A stretch of 64,000 bases of DNA from Candidatus Babela massiliensis (lineage in GTDB: Bacteria; Babelota; Babeliae; Babelales; Babelaceae). This document shows, one piece after another, positions 51,967 through 62,017 of the stretch (position 1 is the first letter of the stretch; each line of letters starts with the position of its first letter). The stretch covers positions 620,001 through 684,000 of the forward strand of contig NC_023003.1 in NCBI RefSeq assembly GCF_000513475.1. Reading direction: 5' to 3'. The notes under the pieces are model-generated. The model searched no databases. It was not told the DNA's origin and was given only the letters and a program-made list of their open reading frames with translations. The translations under genes and the position numbers were made by a program.

Positions 51967-53598
51967 CTAACTTTCTTGAATATCAGTTACATTAAGTATT
52001 ATTGGTTCAGCCTTAAAGTTATAATCTTGTAATCTTGGTGGATTTTTAAATAGAGGACATTTAAGCTGATTTTGTAATTTAGATAGTTGAGGATAGCCAG
52101 GTACCGATCCATACAATATTATTTTATTATTCTTTATATCTATGCTTGATAAATCTAATTGGATTTCTTGAGGATTGATGCACTTACTAAGTTCTGATAA
52201 ATATTTAAGCATAGAATATCTATTTTTAACCGATAATTGTTGCCAGGCATTTTCTTGCTTAAGTAATTCAGCATTGGCTTTTTTATTAGCGTCTTTTAGG
52301 TCTCTTACATCTCTTAATTGGAAATTTTTTTTAAGTTCTTGTATTGCAGAACTTTGAGCATCGTATACTGATCTTTTTAATTTTCTGACTCTTAAGTAAG
52401 AATAAAGAGAAAAACTACTTATTATTAATAATAATAAGCCTAATATAGAAGCTAGTTGTGTTATTATAAGTCTATTTTCTTTTGATTCTTCTTGCGACTT
52501 GTATAAATTAAAATTAGATGTTATATACGGAGCAAGCGCTGTAGCAATACTTATTAAAAAGCTATTAGGAATTGAACTAACTTTACTTGTTATTTTGCCA
52601 TTATGGATTATCTTTTTTGTCTCTAAAACGTCAGTTTCTATGTTTATTGTATTTTGTATTAACTCTTTAATTCCTGGTATTTCTGCGCCCATACCGGTTA
52701 TTATTATTAATTTTATTTCTTGATTTGCTTTTAATCGAGTTGCATAAGTGTTTATAGTAAATTGTAATTCGGAAAATAAATCAATTAAAGAATTTTTAGT
52801 AATTTGTTGATATGATTCACTTTCGCTTAAATTAATCCCAAAACGTACTAGATTATTTACTATTTCGTTTAAATCTATTTTTAGATCGTTTTCTAAATTG
52901 TTTTGAATTTTTTGAGCTGCAGATTTAATTCCATGAGGAATAATTCTGATATACTTAAGTTGATTATCTATTAGTAAAGCCAAGCGTGTATTATTAAGTC
53001 CTAAATCTATTAAGGCTACGTTTTTTGTTTTTGATTGATAATTAGGTATAGAAATATAAAGTCCATATAGATCAAGTATATCTATAGTTATTTTATCCAA
53101 TTTTAAATTAGCTTGATTAAATAGATTAATATATTGGTCTATGTACTCTTTTTTTACTGCAGCAACTAGTACTTCTGTTTGTGATTCCTTTTTATTTTCA
53201 TTTATTATGATATTATCTACTATTGCTTGATCAAGTGTAAAAGGTAAAAGAGATTCAACTTCAAAGGGCACAACCATTTTTATTTTTTTCTCTCCTACAA
53301 ATGGTAAAGTAAGTTCTTTAAATACTACTGAAGCACTTGAAAAAGAAGCAAAGAGATAATCATACTGACCTAATCTTATTTTTAGTTCCCTTAATGCATT
53401 AACTACGCGTTCTTGATAATCAAGATTAGAATTATTTTCTATTTTTTCTTCTATTAGGCTTAAAATAGTGCGTTTATGTCCTTGTGCAAGAACTATACTT
53501 GCTCTAATTTCACTTCGTCCTATATCAATGGCAACAATTTTTTTCGAAAATAGGTAATAAGAACCAATTTTTTCTGGTATTATTACGTCTGATATCAC
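51967..53598 (-). CDS. gspL: GspL-like (PilM-PilN fusion) assembly platform protein
   Basis: A 543-residue protein. The N-terminal ~340 residues are an actin-like ATPase fold as in PilM/GspL (KIVAIDIGRSEIRASIV, VALIDLGLNNTRLALL, IIITGMGAEIPGIKELI). One membrane helix follows at about 380-400 (SILGLLLLIISSFSLYSYLR), then a coiled coil and a PilN-like ferredoxin domain. This whole arrangement is that of GspL. It starts with GTG 53598 overlapping the TGA of the upstream secretin (4-bp GTGA overlap), with GGAG 8 bases before it, so translation is probably coupled. Confidence 0.85.
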   Translation of the reverse strand: MISDVIIPEKIGSYYLFSKKIVAIDIGRSEIRASIVLAQGHKRTILSLIEEKIENNSNLDYQERVVNALRELKIRLGQYDYLFASFSSASVVFKELTLPFVGEKKIKMVVPFEVESLLPFTLDQAIVDNIIINENKKESQTEVLVAAVKKEYIDQYINLFNQANLKLDKITIDILDLYGLYISIPNYQSKTKNVALIDLGLNNTRLALLIDNQLKYIRIIPHGIKSAAQKIQNNLENDLKIDLNEIVNNLVRFGINLSESESYQQITKNSLIDLFSELQFTINTYATRLKANQEIKLIIITGMGAEIPGIKELIQNTINIETDVLETKKIIHNGKITSKVSSIPNSFLISIATALAPYITSNFNLYKSQEESKENRLIITQLASILGLLLLIISSFSLYSYLRVRKLKRSVYDAQSSAIQELKKNFQLRDVRDLKDANKKANAELLKQENAWQQLSVKNRYSMLKYLSELSKCINPQEIQLDLSSIDIKNNKIILYGSVPGYPQLSKLQNQLKCPLFKNPPRLQDYNFKAEPIILNVTDIQES

Positions 53599-56500
53599 GT
53601 CAGTACTCCATTTGCTTTATTATCTTTTAATTCCTGAGAATCTTCTTTAATTATATCAATTAGACTCTTGTTTTTTGAATTAGTAGAATTTTCGTTATTC
53701 ATTGCAAGTAACTGCTTAACTTTTGGTTCTTTAACTGATTGTTCACGTTCTATCTCTTTTTCAGTATCTGAAACGTATCTTGATTTTCTGCTTGTGAATT
53801 TATCAATCTCAGAAATTTCTCTATTTAAATGATCCTTAAAGAACCATCTATGAATAGGATCTCTTCTTTCAGCATAATGTTCCATACTATAAAGAGTTTC
53901 TTTAGTATCATTTAATTGGTATTCAGTATATTCTTGAGCAATTTGATAATCGGTAGGTCTTATGATTTCCGGACAAATTAATATTAATAAGCTGTTTTGT
54001 GTTATAGTTTGAGTTTTTGCTTTAAATAACCAACCAAAAAGTGGTATATCTCCTAAAATAGGAACTTTATATTCTTGATCTTGAACTGTATCGCGAACAA
54101 GGCCACCTAAAGCTATTACTTCTTTATTGGCTGCTATAGCACTACTACTTATTTGCCTTGTAGAACGTGTTGGTAATTCACCACTAGTCGTAAACTGCGA
54201 TAGTTCAACATAGATATTTAGAGTTATCATATCATCATAGCTTATTTGGGGTTCTATTTTAACTGATAGATTTGCATCCAAGTTTCCAAAAGCTGGCTGA
54301 GATGCACTCCCTCCTTGTACTACTGCTGATAACACACGGCGTGTTTCTCCCACGGTTACTTCAGCTGCGTACTTATTTGTAGTTACTAAAAATGGATTAG
54401 CAACTACCGTTACTCTTGCAATCGATTCAAGGATTCTTAAAAGTCCCCAGAAACCATAAAGGTCTTGTCCTAGCGTTACTAATGTGCTTCCAGTTCCAAA
54501 AAGACCGCTAGAACTTGTACTTGAAAAATTAGCTAATTCTATTAAATTTCCTAGTAATCTTTCTGCTCCAGAAACTGCAGTACCATTATCAGTATTTCTA
54601 GTTATTACTCCATTTAGACCAGCAAATTGATAGTTAATATTTGGACCTAATATTGAAGTTGTTCCCCCAGTTTTATCACAGCAAGCTATATCGTTTCTAA
54701 TTTGTGAACCGAATTCTTTTGCATTAGTTAAATCTACATTTAAGATTAATACTTTTAAGGCAACTTGAGGTTGTTCTATATCTAATTCATCAAGTAATTC
54801 TTTTAATTTTAGATAATCTTCATAATCAGCGTTAATTATTAATCTATTACCTGAAGGTTCTGCTGTAATTTTTACGCTGGGTTTAAAAAATTTACTTCCA
54901 TCTCTAACGCCACCTACTTGAGCTGCTTTTGCTCTACTTGGATCAGAATTAAACTCTTGTATTGATTTATTAAGAATATCTGCAATAGTAGTAGAATCTA
55001 AATATTTTAAAGAATAGATATGCATTGGAGCATAAGGTAATTGTGATTTTCTGTCTATATAACTAGTAACAAAGTCTTCAAATTTTTTAATATTTTCTTT
55101 AGTTCCTAATATTATTAGAGAGTTAGTTCTTGGATCATCAAAGACTCTAGTTGATTTGGTAAAGTAATGAGTGCTTGGATTCTTTCTTTGATTAAATCCA
55201 AAAGGAGTTCTTTGTTCTTCTGCTCCTACAAGTTCTGTATATAATTTAACTACATCTGATGCATCTGCATGTCTTAATCTAATAATTGCTAATGTTTCTG
55301 GTGTATCTACTTTATCAACTTCCTGTAATATATTAAGTAATGATCTTATATTAGATGCTTTATCAGTTAAAATTAAGGCTCTTAATTCTGGAAATTTTAT
55401 TACTCCTGCAGAAGAATTACTTCTTAAACTATCTATTATTTTAGTTATAACATCAAGATCAGCATTTTCTACAAAATAAATGTATCTTATTTTTAAATCA
55501 CTGTCTGGCAGTAAGCTATCATCAGTTGATATAAATGTTGGTAAAGGTTCGCTATTGGCAGACCCTTTTCCTTGAGAAGCTGTAACGCGATAGGTTCTTT
55601 CAGTTGTAGTAGGAATAACAGAATATCCTGACATTTCAAGAAATGTCAGACCTAAATCCCATACTTGTTTTAAATTTAATGGGGTATTTGATCTAAAAGT
55701 AATTTTATTTCCAGTAATTGGTTTGAGACCTTCTGCTCTTTTAGGACCAACATTATCATCTAATATAAATGTTATATCTAAATTATTTTCCAAAAATTTT
55801 AATAATTCTGTTATTTCTTGATTTTCAAAATTTATTTGAATTGGTTCGTCAGATTTAACATCACGCCATGGTTCCATATATTTAGCAAGATATATATTCT
55901 TTTGTAGTCTTCTATCTTTTTGCTCTATAAGGCGGCTATTCAATTCAGGAGGATGAGAAAGATCAGGGGTAATGGTTTCAGATATTTCCTGCTCTTGTTT
56001 TTTATATTCTGATTCATTTAATGGTATATCTGCCATAGATAATTTTTTGGGTATTTCTGATTTATTTTTATCTTTAGTTAAAATAAGATCAGTTGCTATT
56101 TTTTTCTTTACTCTTCTATTTGATGGCCTTTGATTTTTAGAAGATTCATTTAATGGTATATCTGCCATCGTTTTTGTGTTTTTACTTACAATACTATTTT
56201 TTTTTAGTTTTGAATTTTTATTTATTTGCTTTGGTCTATTATCTAACTTTTTAGTCAATGTTGTATTTGAAGTAGGTTGTTCTTTGGTATTAACTTCCTT
56301 TAAAACCGTTTTATTATCACTCTTTGCTGTATCGGTTGGTACATTTGATGTAACTGTTGATTGAGTTGATGGTATGGTTGTTGTATTTGATGAAGGTTTA
56401 TCAGCAATTGATACTTGAGGAGCTTTACTTGTTAGATCTGTAGTATCTTTTATAACTGCAGTTGATAAATTTTTATTATCTATTACTGGAGTTTCGATTT

Positions 56501-56888
56501 TTGGGATTGGGCTTACAGTTGTAATTGAGGTTGCATTTACTGCTGAATTCTCTGTGGATGCGCTCGGTATTATACTTGTAATATTATTTGAAGTATCAAC
56601 CTTGTTTGTGGTGTTTACTGTAGCTTTATTAATATTAGTTTCTTTAGGCTGAGTTTTATTATCAGTTTTTGCAGTTTTTGTTTGAGTTGAAGGTTTTGTA
56701 TTTGTTTTTCTTATAATTTTTTTTCTAGGTATATTTATCTTTTTATTGTCTTCTATATTTGTTGCATTTTGAGTACTATTTAAAGAAGTATGAGACTCAG
56801 TCATTTGCTCTGACTGAGCTATTGTTGAAATGCAATATACATTTAGTAATATAAAGTAAGTAAATATTGATCTATTTTTTATTTTCAT
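53595..56888 (-). CDS. gspD: Long secretin-family channel with a low-complexity N-terminus
   Basis: A 1097-residue secretin. After a signal peptide (about 1-25) comes a ~300-residue Thr/Asn/Lys/Ser-rich, probably disordered region. It holds a duplicated MADIPLNES motif near residues 240 and 285. N-modules follow (IQINFENQEITELLKFLENN, LAIIRLRHADASDVVKLYTE, IYSLKYLDSTTIADILNKS). The secretin core has SAIAANKEVIALGGLVRD and VPILGDIPLFGWLFKAKTQT. The tail shows YTEYQLND, RRDPIHRWFF and EIDKFTSR, parallel to the other two copies. It is the first secretin of the operon and so the best candidate for the main channel. Confidence 0.92.
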   Translation of the reverse strand: MKIKNRSIFTYFILLNVYCISTIAQSEQMTESHTSLNSTQNATNIEDNKKINIPRKKIIRKTNTKPSTQTKTAKTDNKTQPKETNINKATVNTTNKVDTSNNITSIIPSASTENSAVNATSITTVSPIPKIETPVIDNKNLSTAVIKDTTDLTSKAPQVSIADKPSSNTTTIPSTQSTVTSNVPTDTAKSDNKTVLKEVNTKEQPTSNTTLTKKLDNRPKQINKNSKLKKNSIVSKNTKTMADIPLNESSKNQRPSNRRVKKKIATDLILTKDKNKSEIPKKLSMADIPLNESEYKKQEQEISETITPDLSHPPELNSRLIEQKDRRLQKNIYLAKYMEPWRDVKSDEPIQINFENQEITELLKFLENNLDITFILDDNVGPKRAEGLKPITGNKITFRSNTPLNLKQVWDLGLTFLEMSGYSVIPTTTERTYRVTASQGKGSANSEPLPTFISTDDSLLPDSDLKIRYIYFVENADLDVITKIIDSLRSNSSAGVIKFPELRALILTDKASNIRSLLNILQEVDKVDTPETLAIIRLRHADASDVVKLYTELVGAEEQRTPFGFNQRKNPSTHYFTKSTRVFDDPRTNSLIILGTKENIKKFEDFVTSYIDRKSQLPYAPMHIYSLKYLDSTTIADILNKSIQEFNSDPSRAKAAQVGGVRDGSKFFKPSVKITAEPSGNRLIINADYEDYLKLKELLDELDIEQPQVALKVLILNVDLTNAKEFGSQIRNDIACCDKTGGTTSILGPNINYQFAGLNGVITRNTDNGTAVSGAERLLGNLIELANFSSTSSSGLFGTGSTLVTLGQDLYGFWGLLRILESIARVTVVANPFLVTTNKYAAEVTVGETRRVLSAVVQGGSASQPAFGNLDANLSVKIEPQISYDDMITLNIYVELSQFTTSGELPTRSTRQISSSAIAANKEVIALGGLVRDTVQDQEYKVPILGDIPLFGWLFKAKTQTITQNSLLILICPEIIRPTDYQIAQEYTEYQLNDTKETLYSMEHYAERRDPIHRWFFKDHLNREISEIDKFTSRKSRYVSDTEKEIEREQSVKEPKVKQLLAMNNENSTNSKNKSLIDIIKEDSQELKDNKANGVLT

Positions 56889-56911
56889 GCGATTTTATTT
56901 AGCCTAATTTT

Positions 56912-58036
56912 TTAATGGGACAAATTTTTTAAAATCGATTCTCTGCCGCCATATTTGGTCATTGCATATTTGTCTCTTTTTTTTATTTCTTTAATAGAAG
57001 AACTCAGGTTGTTTTTTCTTTTAGCAGTTTTAATAGTATCTATTAATCTTGTTTCTTTATTATTTAGAGCAATCTTTGTCTGTTCTTTATTTTCTTTATT
57101 AATTTCTGTGTTAGTTTTTATATGATACTCTAAAGTTATTTTAGCTTTATTTCGCTGTATTTCAATCTTAATTATATCGTCTTGCTTTGCTTGACTAATG
57201 ATATTATATATCTTAATTCGATTTTCGGTTGTAGTAGGCTCTATATCAGAAATTAAAGTTATTACATCTCCGGGTAATAATCCTAAAGAATAACCTATCG
57301 ATTTTTTATCCATGTTGCCAATTCTGCAGCCTATACTATTACCTTTTTCAAAAGCAGTGGTTGTATCTAGCATATCAATAAGTTGAGCAAGGCTGGATAC
57401 GCGTTTTATGAAATTATCTTTATTTATTTCAAATGTTTCAGGAGAGATTTGATGGACTACATCTGTCCATGATGAATCTTGTAATTCTTTAATTTCTTGT
57501 TCAGCATCTTCTTGATACATGTATATGCTATCTTGTTGTCCATTTGATCTTAGAGCAAGAATTTTTCTAGGGAAAATTCTTATGATATAAGCATCAAATA
57601 ATTTATCGCCTACTTTATACGATTTTGTTTCTTTAGTTTTATTATTCACAACGGTTACTTGCGATTTTGATTCACTTGATCCAGAAATTATTCCCGAGAT
57701 TTTAATTGGTAATGGCTCTAAAAATTGCACTTGTGGTTCCTCAGGCGTTGCTAGTGGTTTTGGCGTAGGTGGATTAGGAACTTCAGGTACTTTTACAGGT
57801 TGTGGATTATCTGTTATTGCTTTATATGTACCAAAGAGGTCATTGCCCTGATATATGTATTTTATATCTTTGGGCTTTGGTTTTTCTTCCTTAGTTAATT
57901 CTTTAATTTTTGTAGGTGTAATTTGAGTTACATTAATCGGTTCTACTATTTTTTTTAAAGAAAAACCTATGAAAGTTATAATTGCAATTAATAGTATAAC
58001 TAAGATGCTATTTACGATCCACAACGGGCTTTTCAT
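56912..58036 (-). CDS. gspC: GspC-like inner-membrane protein with PDZ domain
   Basis: A 374-residue protein with AAGGA before the ATG. One N-terminal membrane helix (about 7-30) and a Pro-rich linker (EVPNPPTPKPLATPEEPQ) precede a homology-region domain (LEPLPIKISGIISGSSESKS, YKVGDKLFDAYIIRIFPRKI). A PDZ domain follows (IGYSLGLLPGDVITLISDIE). In type II secretion GspC links the inner-membrane platform to the secretin through this region. Here it directly precedes the long secretin gene by 23 bp, the classical gspC-gspD order. The C-terminal 60 residues are basic and of unknown role. Confidence 0.85.
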   Translation of the reverse strand: MKSPLWIVNSILVILLIAIITFIGFSLKKIVEPINVTQITPTKIKELTKEEKPKPKDIKYIYQGNDLFGTYKAITDNPQPVKVPEVPNPPTPKPLATPEEPQVQFLEPLPIKISGIISGSSESKSQVTVVNNKTKETKSYKVGDKLFDAYIIRIFPRKILALRSNGQQDSIYMYQEDAEQEIKELQDSSWTDVVHQISPETFEINKDNFIKRVSSLAQLIDMLDTTTAFEKGNSIGCRIGNMDKKSIGYSLGLLPGDVITLISDIEPTTTENRIKIYNIISQAKQDDIIKIEIQRNKAKITLEYHIKTNTEINKENKEQTKIALNNKETRLIDTIKTAKRKNNLSSSIKEIKKRDKYAMTKYGGRESILKNLSH

Positions 58037-58119
58037 TCACTTTTCCTTTTAACAATAAATGCCTCAGACAATATCTCCTCTTAATCAAATTTTGTCAAGA
58101 ACAATTATTGCTTTTTTAT

Positions 58120-59082
58120 TTAAGGTACGGGTATGGTTGCCAATATTTTTCTTATAATTTGGTCAGAATTAATATTTTCTGCTTCTGCCTCATAGGTCAA
58201 AATTAATCTGTGTCTTAAAACCGGTAAAGCTATTGTTTTTACATCATCAGGAGTTACAAAGTGTCTTTTTTTAAAGAAAGCATATGCTTTAGATGCTATT
58301 GCAAGAGCTAAAGTTGCTCTTGGGGAAACTCCGTATGTTATATATTTTTTTATATCTTGTAATTTAAAAAATTCTGGTTTTCTTGTTGCAAATATTATTT
58401 CGGTAATATAGTTTATTATCTTTTGATCTATATAAATTCTTCCAATTAATTCTTGCAGATCCAAAATGTCTTTTTGCTCAATTATTTTGTTTAATGTCTC
58501 TATATTTTGATCTCTGGTTAATAAAGTCTTTTCTTCAGCCATTGTTGGATAATCTACGTTTAATTTAAACATAAATCTATCTAATTGGGCTTCAGGTAAT
58601 CTATAAGTACCTTCTTGTTCCAAAGGATTTTGAGTAGCAAAAACTATAAATGGCTTGTCAAGTTCATAGGTGGTAGAGCCAATAGTTACCTGCTGTTCTT
58701 GCATAGCCTCTAAAAGTGCGGCTTGTACTTTGGCTGGAGCTCTATTTATTTCATCTGCTAAAATTAAATTAGCAAAGATAGGCCCTTTTTTTGTTTCAAA
58801 TTCTTGATTTTTAGGATTATAGATTAATGTGCCTATTAAATCTGATGGCAACAAATCTGGTGTAAATTGTATTCTCTTAAAGGTTAGACCCATTGCTTTT
58901 GTAAGTGCTTTAATCATAGTTGTTTTTGCAACGCCTGGGACTCCTTCAAGCAGAATATGTCCATTGCATAGAGTGCCAAGTATCATAAAAGTTAATACTT
59001 GTTCTTGTCCTATAATTGTTTTATGTACTTCATCTAGCAAATGCTGGAACTTATTGCTTTCTTGAGAAATTATATCCAACAT
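58120..59082 (-). CDS. MoxR-family AAA+ ATPase
   Basis: A 320-residue protein, the usual MoxR length, with AGGA 8 bases before the ATG. The Walker A is LEGVPGVAKTTMIKAL, the Walker B LILADEINRAPAKVQAALLE, and FVIATQNP-like FATQNPLEQEGTYRLPEAQL marks sensor 1. MoxR ATPases act as chaperones, often with VWA-domain partners, but no VWA gene follows here. It is 83 bp upstream of gspC on the same strand and could help assemble or activate the secretion machinery; that link is inference from position. Confidence 0.93.
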   Translation of the reverse strand: MLDIISQESNKFQHLLDEVHKTIIGQEQVLTFMILGTLCNGHILLEGVPGVAKTTMIKALTKAMGLTFKRIQFTPDLLPSDLIGTLIYNPKNQEFETKKGPIFANLILADEINRAPAKVQAALLEAMQEQQVTIGSTTYELDKPFIVFATQNPLEQEGTYRLPEAQLDRFMFKLNVDYPTMAEEKTLLTRDQNIETLNKIIEQKDILDLQELIGRIYIDQKIINYITEIIFATRKPEFFKLQDIKKYITYGVSPRATLALAIASKAYAFFKKRHFVTPDDVKTIALPVLRHRLILTYEAEAENINSDQIIRKILATIPVP

Positions 59083-59230
59083 CGATCAATCCTTCAGGTT
59101 ATGGGTTGATTATTTTTGAGTTCCTAATAAGATTACTATGTGTAGAAAAGAAATCAATACCAAATTAAAGAAGTCTTGAAAATAGTATATTGTTGGAAAA
59201 GATATGTTAAAGAATAGGCTAATTTTTAAA

Positions 59231-59266
59231 TAAAAAAAAGCGTTGTTTTAAAACAACGCTTTTTTT
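59231..59266 (-). terminator. Perfect bidirectional terminator
   Basis: An 18-bp perfect inverted repeat with A-runs and T-runs on both sides (core GCGTTGTTTT/AAAACAACGC), 16 bp beyond the stop of the gene at 59283. It should work in either direction. Confidence 0.92.
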
Positions 59267-59282
59267 TATTTTGATTCAATGA

Positions 59283-59768
59283 TTAAAGCAATTTATTTAA
59301 TTCTTCACGAATAGCAAGATCTTTATAATAATCGGTCAAATCCTGTTTTGCTTTTATAATCTTATTAAGTTGATTTAGACCTTTACAACCTAGAAAAGCG
59401 CTAACCCCTGAAAGTATCATCGCTGGTGCCCTTTTACCTTCATTCCAAGCGCCTTTAGCTGCATACCCGGAGGCCGCAGAGATTGATAGATATATTAAAG
59501 AATTCATGCTGTTGATAAATCGTGATTTGTTTATTTCATAATTATTTACTTGATAGTTTTTTTCTTGAGACTTTTGTAAATTATCTTGAACTTTTTTTAA
59601 ATAATTATCTTTATTATTCTTCAGCAAATTATATTCTTTTACTAATTTTACTATCTTTTCATGTTCTCTTTTTTCAATTAGATTCAAAATTTCATCTTTA
59701 TTAGGAACAGCCATTATTGAATAAAAGGTAATTAAAGATAATAAAAATATAATTTTTTTAAATTCCAT
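59283..59768 (-). CDS. Small secreted or membrane protein of unknown function
   Basis: The ATG at 59768 has GGAG 6 bases upstream; an upstream TTG overlaps that site. The 161-residue product has a signal peptide (about 1-20, ending TFYSIMA), a Lys/Glu/Asn-rich helical or coiled-coil region (about 25-85), then a Gly/Ala-rich hydrophobic stretch (YLSISAASGYAAKGAWNEGK, APAMILSGVSAFLG) that may insert in a membrane. No family is recognised. Confidence 0.65.
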   Translation of the reverse strand: MEFKKIIFLLSLITFYSIMAVPNKDEILNLIEKREHEKIVKLVKEYNLLKNNKDNYLKKVQDNLQKSQEKNYQVNNYEINKSRFINSMNSLIYLSISAASGYAAKGAWNEGKRAPAMILSGVSAFLGCKGLNQLNKIIKAKQDLTDYYKDLAIREELNKLL

Positions 59769-59881
59769 AAATAACTCCAAAATTTAAGTTAATTAAACTT
59801 ATATAGAATTTATTATAGCTTTTAAAAAATTATATTCAAATGGTGTCAAAATTAGATTTATATTATTGAATCTAGATGTTT

Positions 59882-60577
59882 TTAAATTTTATCATTAAAT
59901 TCATCTTTGAATACAAATTGAGCAATAGTTTTTCTACTGGATTTTTGTTCAAGCTTTCTTAAATTCTGTGGTAAGCTTTCTGGATTACCTGGCTTTCCTA
60001 TTACGTACATTACTTCAATGTCATAATTTGGATCGATCTTAAAAAATTCTCTTGTTTTTTCATAATCAAATCCTTCTACAGGATGGACAACTAGGCCCAT
60101 ATAGCAGCCTTGTATTGCTAAATTTTGGCATGCTCCACCTGTATCAAATGAATGTGTTCGTGATAATTTTTTATCAGGTCCTGAATATTTATAAGATAAA
60201 GCTAAGACTAAAACTGCTGCATCTTTTGACCATAGCCTATTGCCTGGATAAAGTAGTGAAAGAGCATCTTGCCACTTTAAAGAATCTCTTTTTACATAAA
60301 TAAAGCGCCAAGGCTGATTATTAAATGGAGAGGGAGCCCATTTAGCAGCTTCAAATAAAGACATTAGTTCTTGATCACTTATTTCTTGACCTGACATTGC
60401 TCGGGATGACCATCGATTAATAATTACATCTAAAACTGGATATTCTGATTTTCGATTGCTTATATGATTTTTATTTTGATAAAAATTAGCTAATTTTTTT
60501 ATGCAAAATATAGCAAATATTAAGCTTAAAAGTAAGATTAAAAAAAATATATAATTCTTTATTAAAAGTGCTTTCAT
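59882..60577 (-). CDS. Membrane-anchored nitroreductase-family FMN enzyme
   Basis: A 231-residue protein with GAGGT 9 bases before the ATG. A hydrophobic N-terminal segment (about 6-30) precedes a typical nitroreductase domain: INRWSSRAMSGQEISDQELM, AAKWAPSPFNNQPWRFIYVK (FMN-binding), TGGACQNLAIQGCYMGLVVH and EVMYVIGKPGNPESLPQ. The family reduces nitro compounds, quinones or flavins using NAD(P)H, or performs dehalogenation-like reactions. The membrane anchor is unusual for the soluble homodimeric family. Substrate unknown. Confidence 0.9.
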   Translation of the reverse strand: MKALLIKNYIFFLILLLSLIFAIFCIKKLANFYQNKNHISNRKSEYPVLDVIINRWSSRAMSGQEISDQELMSLFEAAKWAPSPFNNQPWRFIYVKRDSLKWQDALSLLYPGNRLWSKDAAVLVLALSYKYSGPDKKLSRTHSFDTGGACQNLAIQGCYMGLVVHPVEGFDYEKTREFFKIDPNYDIEVMYVIGKPGNPESLPQNLRKLEQKSSRKTIAQFVFKDEFNDKI

Positions 60578-60872
60578 TTTTATATTACCTCTGTTATCTA
60601 ATTTATTAAAATATCATTTAATTGATTATTCAGTTGATTAAATTTTTTTTCTATTAATTTAATAGTATTTTATTTCGTGATAAAATATATCAAATATTAA
60701 CATACACTTTATAAATATCAATATAGTTAAATAATCTAAATATGTACTATTTTTTTATAAATTAATACAAAATAATCAAATTGACAAAATTTTTTGTATT
60801 TATAATTGCTTTTTAATTTTATTTTTTAGTAAATTATAATTAAGCGTAAAAACTACATAATTAACATAAAAT

Positions 60873-61850
60873 ATGAAAAAAAATATACTAATTTTAATTA
60901 TAATAATTTTATTTAAAAATAGCGTAGTAATCTCTGGTAATTTTCCTAAACCTAAGAATCCGCATAGTCAATATTCTTATTGTTATGGTTCTAATGAGCC
61001 TAAAGATTATGACAAGACCAAGAGTTGGTGGGAAGTTATTTTTGGTACTAAGCAGGAAGATCCTAAAGTGGATCCTTCTCCTGTAAGTATTACTGAGACT
61101 GGTCCTTCGATTGCTCATATTAAGGAGAATATGACTATAAATGATAAGACAACTTTAGAGCAGATTAGAGATTTGCTTGATCGTATATTAAAAGAAATCC
61201 AAAAGGGTCCTATTAATATATTTAATGTTAATATGCAAGAAGGTAACAAGTTAACTAATGCATTAAATTTGCAAAATAATAATCTAAATCACAATGTTAA
61301 TAATAATATTAATATTGCTGCTATAACAGATTATGCAAAAAAAGAATTTGGGCTGATAATAGATTGGATTAAGAACAATAAATTTAAAGTAACTATGACA
61401 GCTCTTACCTCTTCTTATATTTTAATAAATGCTAAGTTAATTTACTTAAATTATAAATTAGCAAATGAAAATTGTTGGTCAAAGTGGCGTTTAAATAGTA
61501 CTATGGAAGAACTTTATAGAGTACCTCAAGCTATATTTGCTCAAGATTTATTAAAAGATATACAAAACACATATACTCAAATAGGAAACATGACTGATTA
61601 TGTAACCCCTCTTAGTACATTTATTAAAGATGTTGATACTGAAATTAATAATATAAATACTTATATCAGAATGATAAAATTTTTACATAAAACAAAAGTT
61701 CGTAAATTTTTTATTTATAATACCAAAATTTATGACCAAGCTCCTGAAAGACTTAATAGATTATTGTTTATTAAAAATACTTTCTTATCTTGGCTTGCTG
61801 AGCATAAAATAAGTCAATTTAAACATCTGAGAAAATTAAATCTTATCTAA
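60873..61850 (+). CDS. Secreted protein of unknown function with central coiled coil
   Basis: A 325-residue protein with a signal peptide (about 1-21). An N-terminal Pro/Lys/Tyr-rich region (PKPKNPHSQYSYCYGSNEPK) and a helical segment (TTLEQIRDLLDRILKEIQKG) lead into a very Asn-rich stretch (LQNNNLNHNVNNNINI). One possible membrane segment follows at about 170-190 (VTMTALTSSYILINAKLIYL), then a long helical tail. No known domain. It starts a run of secreted or membrane genes reaching the window end. Confidence 0.6.
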   Translation: MKKNILILIIIILFKNSVVISGNFPKPKNPHSQYSYCYGSNEPKDYDKTKSWWEVIFGTKQEDPKVDPSPVSITETGPSIAHIKENMTINDKTTLEQIRDLLDRILKEIQKGPINIFNVNMQEGNKLTNALNLQNNNLNHNVNNNINIAAITDYAKKEFGLIIDWIKNNKFKVTMTALTSSYILINAKLIYLNYKLANENCWSKWRLNSTMEELYRVPQAIFAQDLLKDIQNTYTQIGNMTDYVTPLSTFIKDVDTEINNINTYIRMIKFLHKTKVRKFFIYNTKIYDQAPERLNRLLFIKNTFLSWLAEHKISQFKHLRKLNLI

Positions 61851-62017
61851 TTTCAAAATATCTCTTTTGTTAAATTTTTATTTAATTAATTGTTTTTATA
61901 TCCTAAATTTAATACCGTTTAAGCATTTGCAAATAAATATTTAGGATATATTCTGTAAATATAGACTTATAAATATAAATAATTATTAAGTTTGATAATT
62001 ATGGAGGTAAATAAAAT

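Noticed and set aside
46535-56888. Secretin triplication as an assembly artefact
   Set aside because: The three genes differ in length and sequence throughout and only motifs are shared, so they are genuine divergent paralogues.
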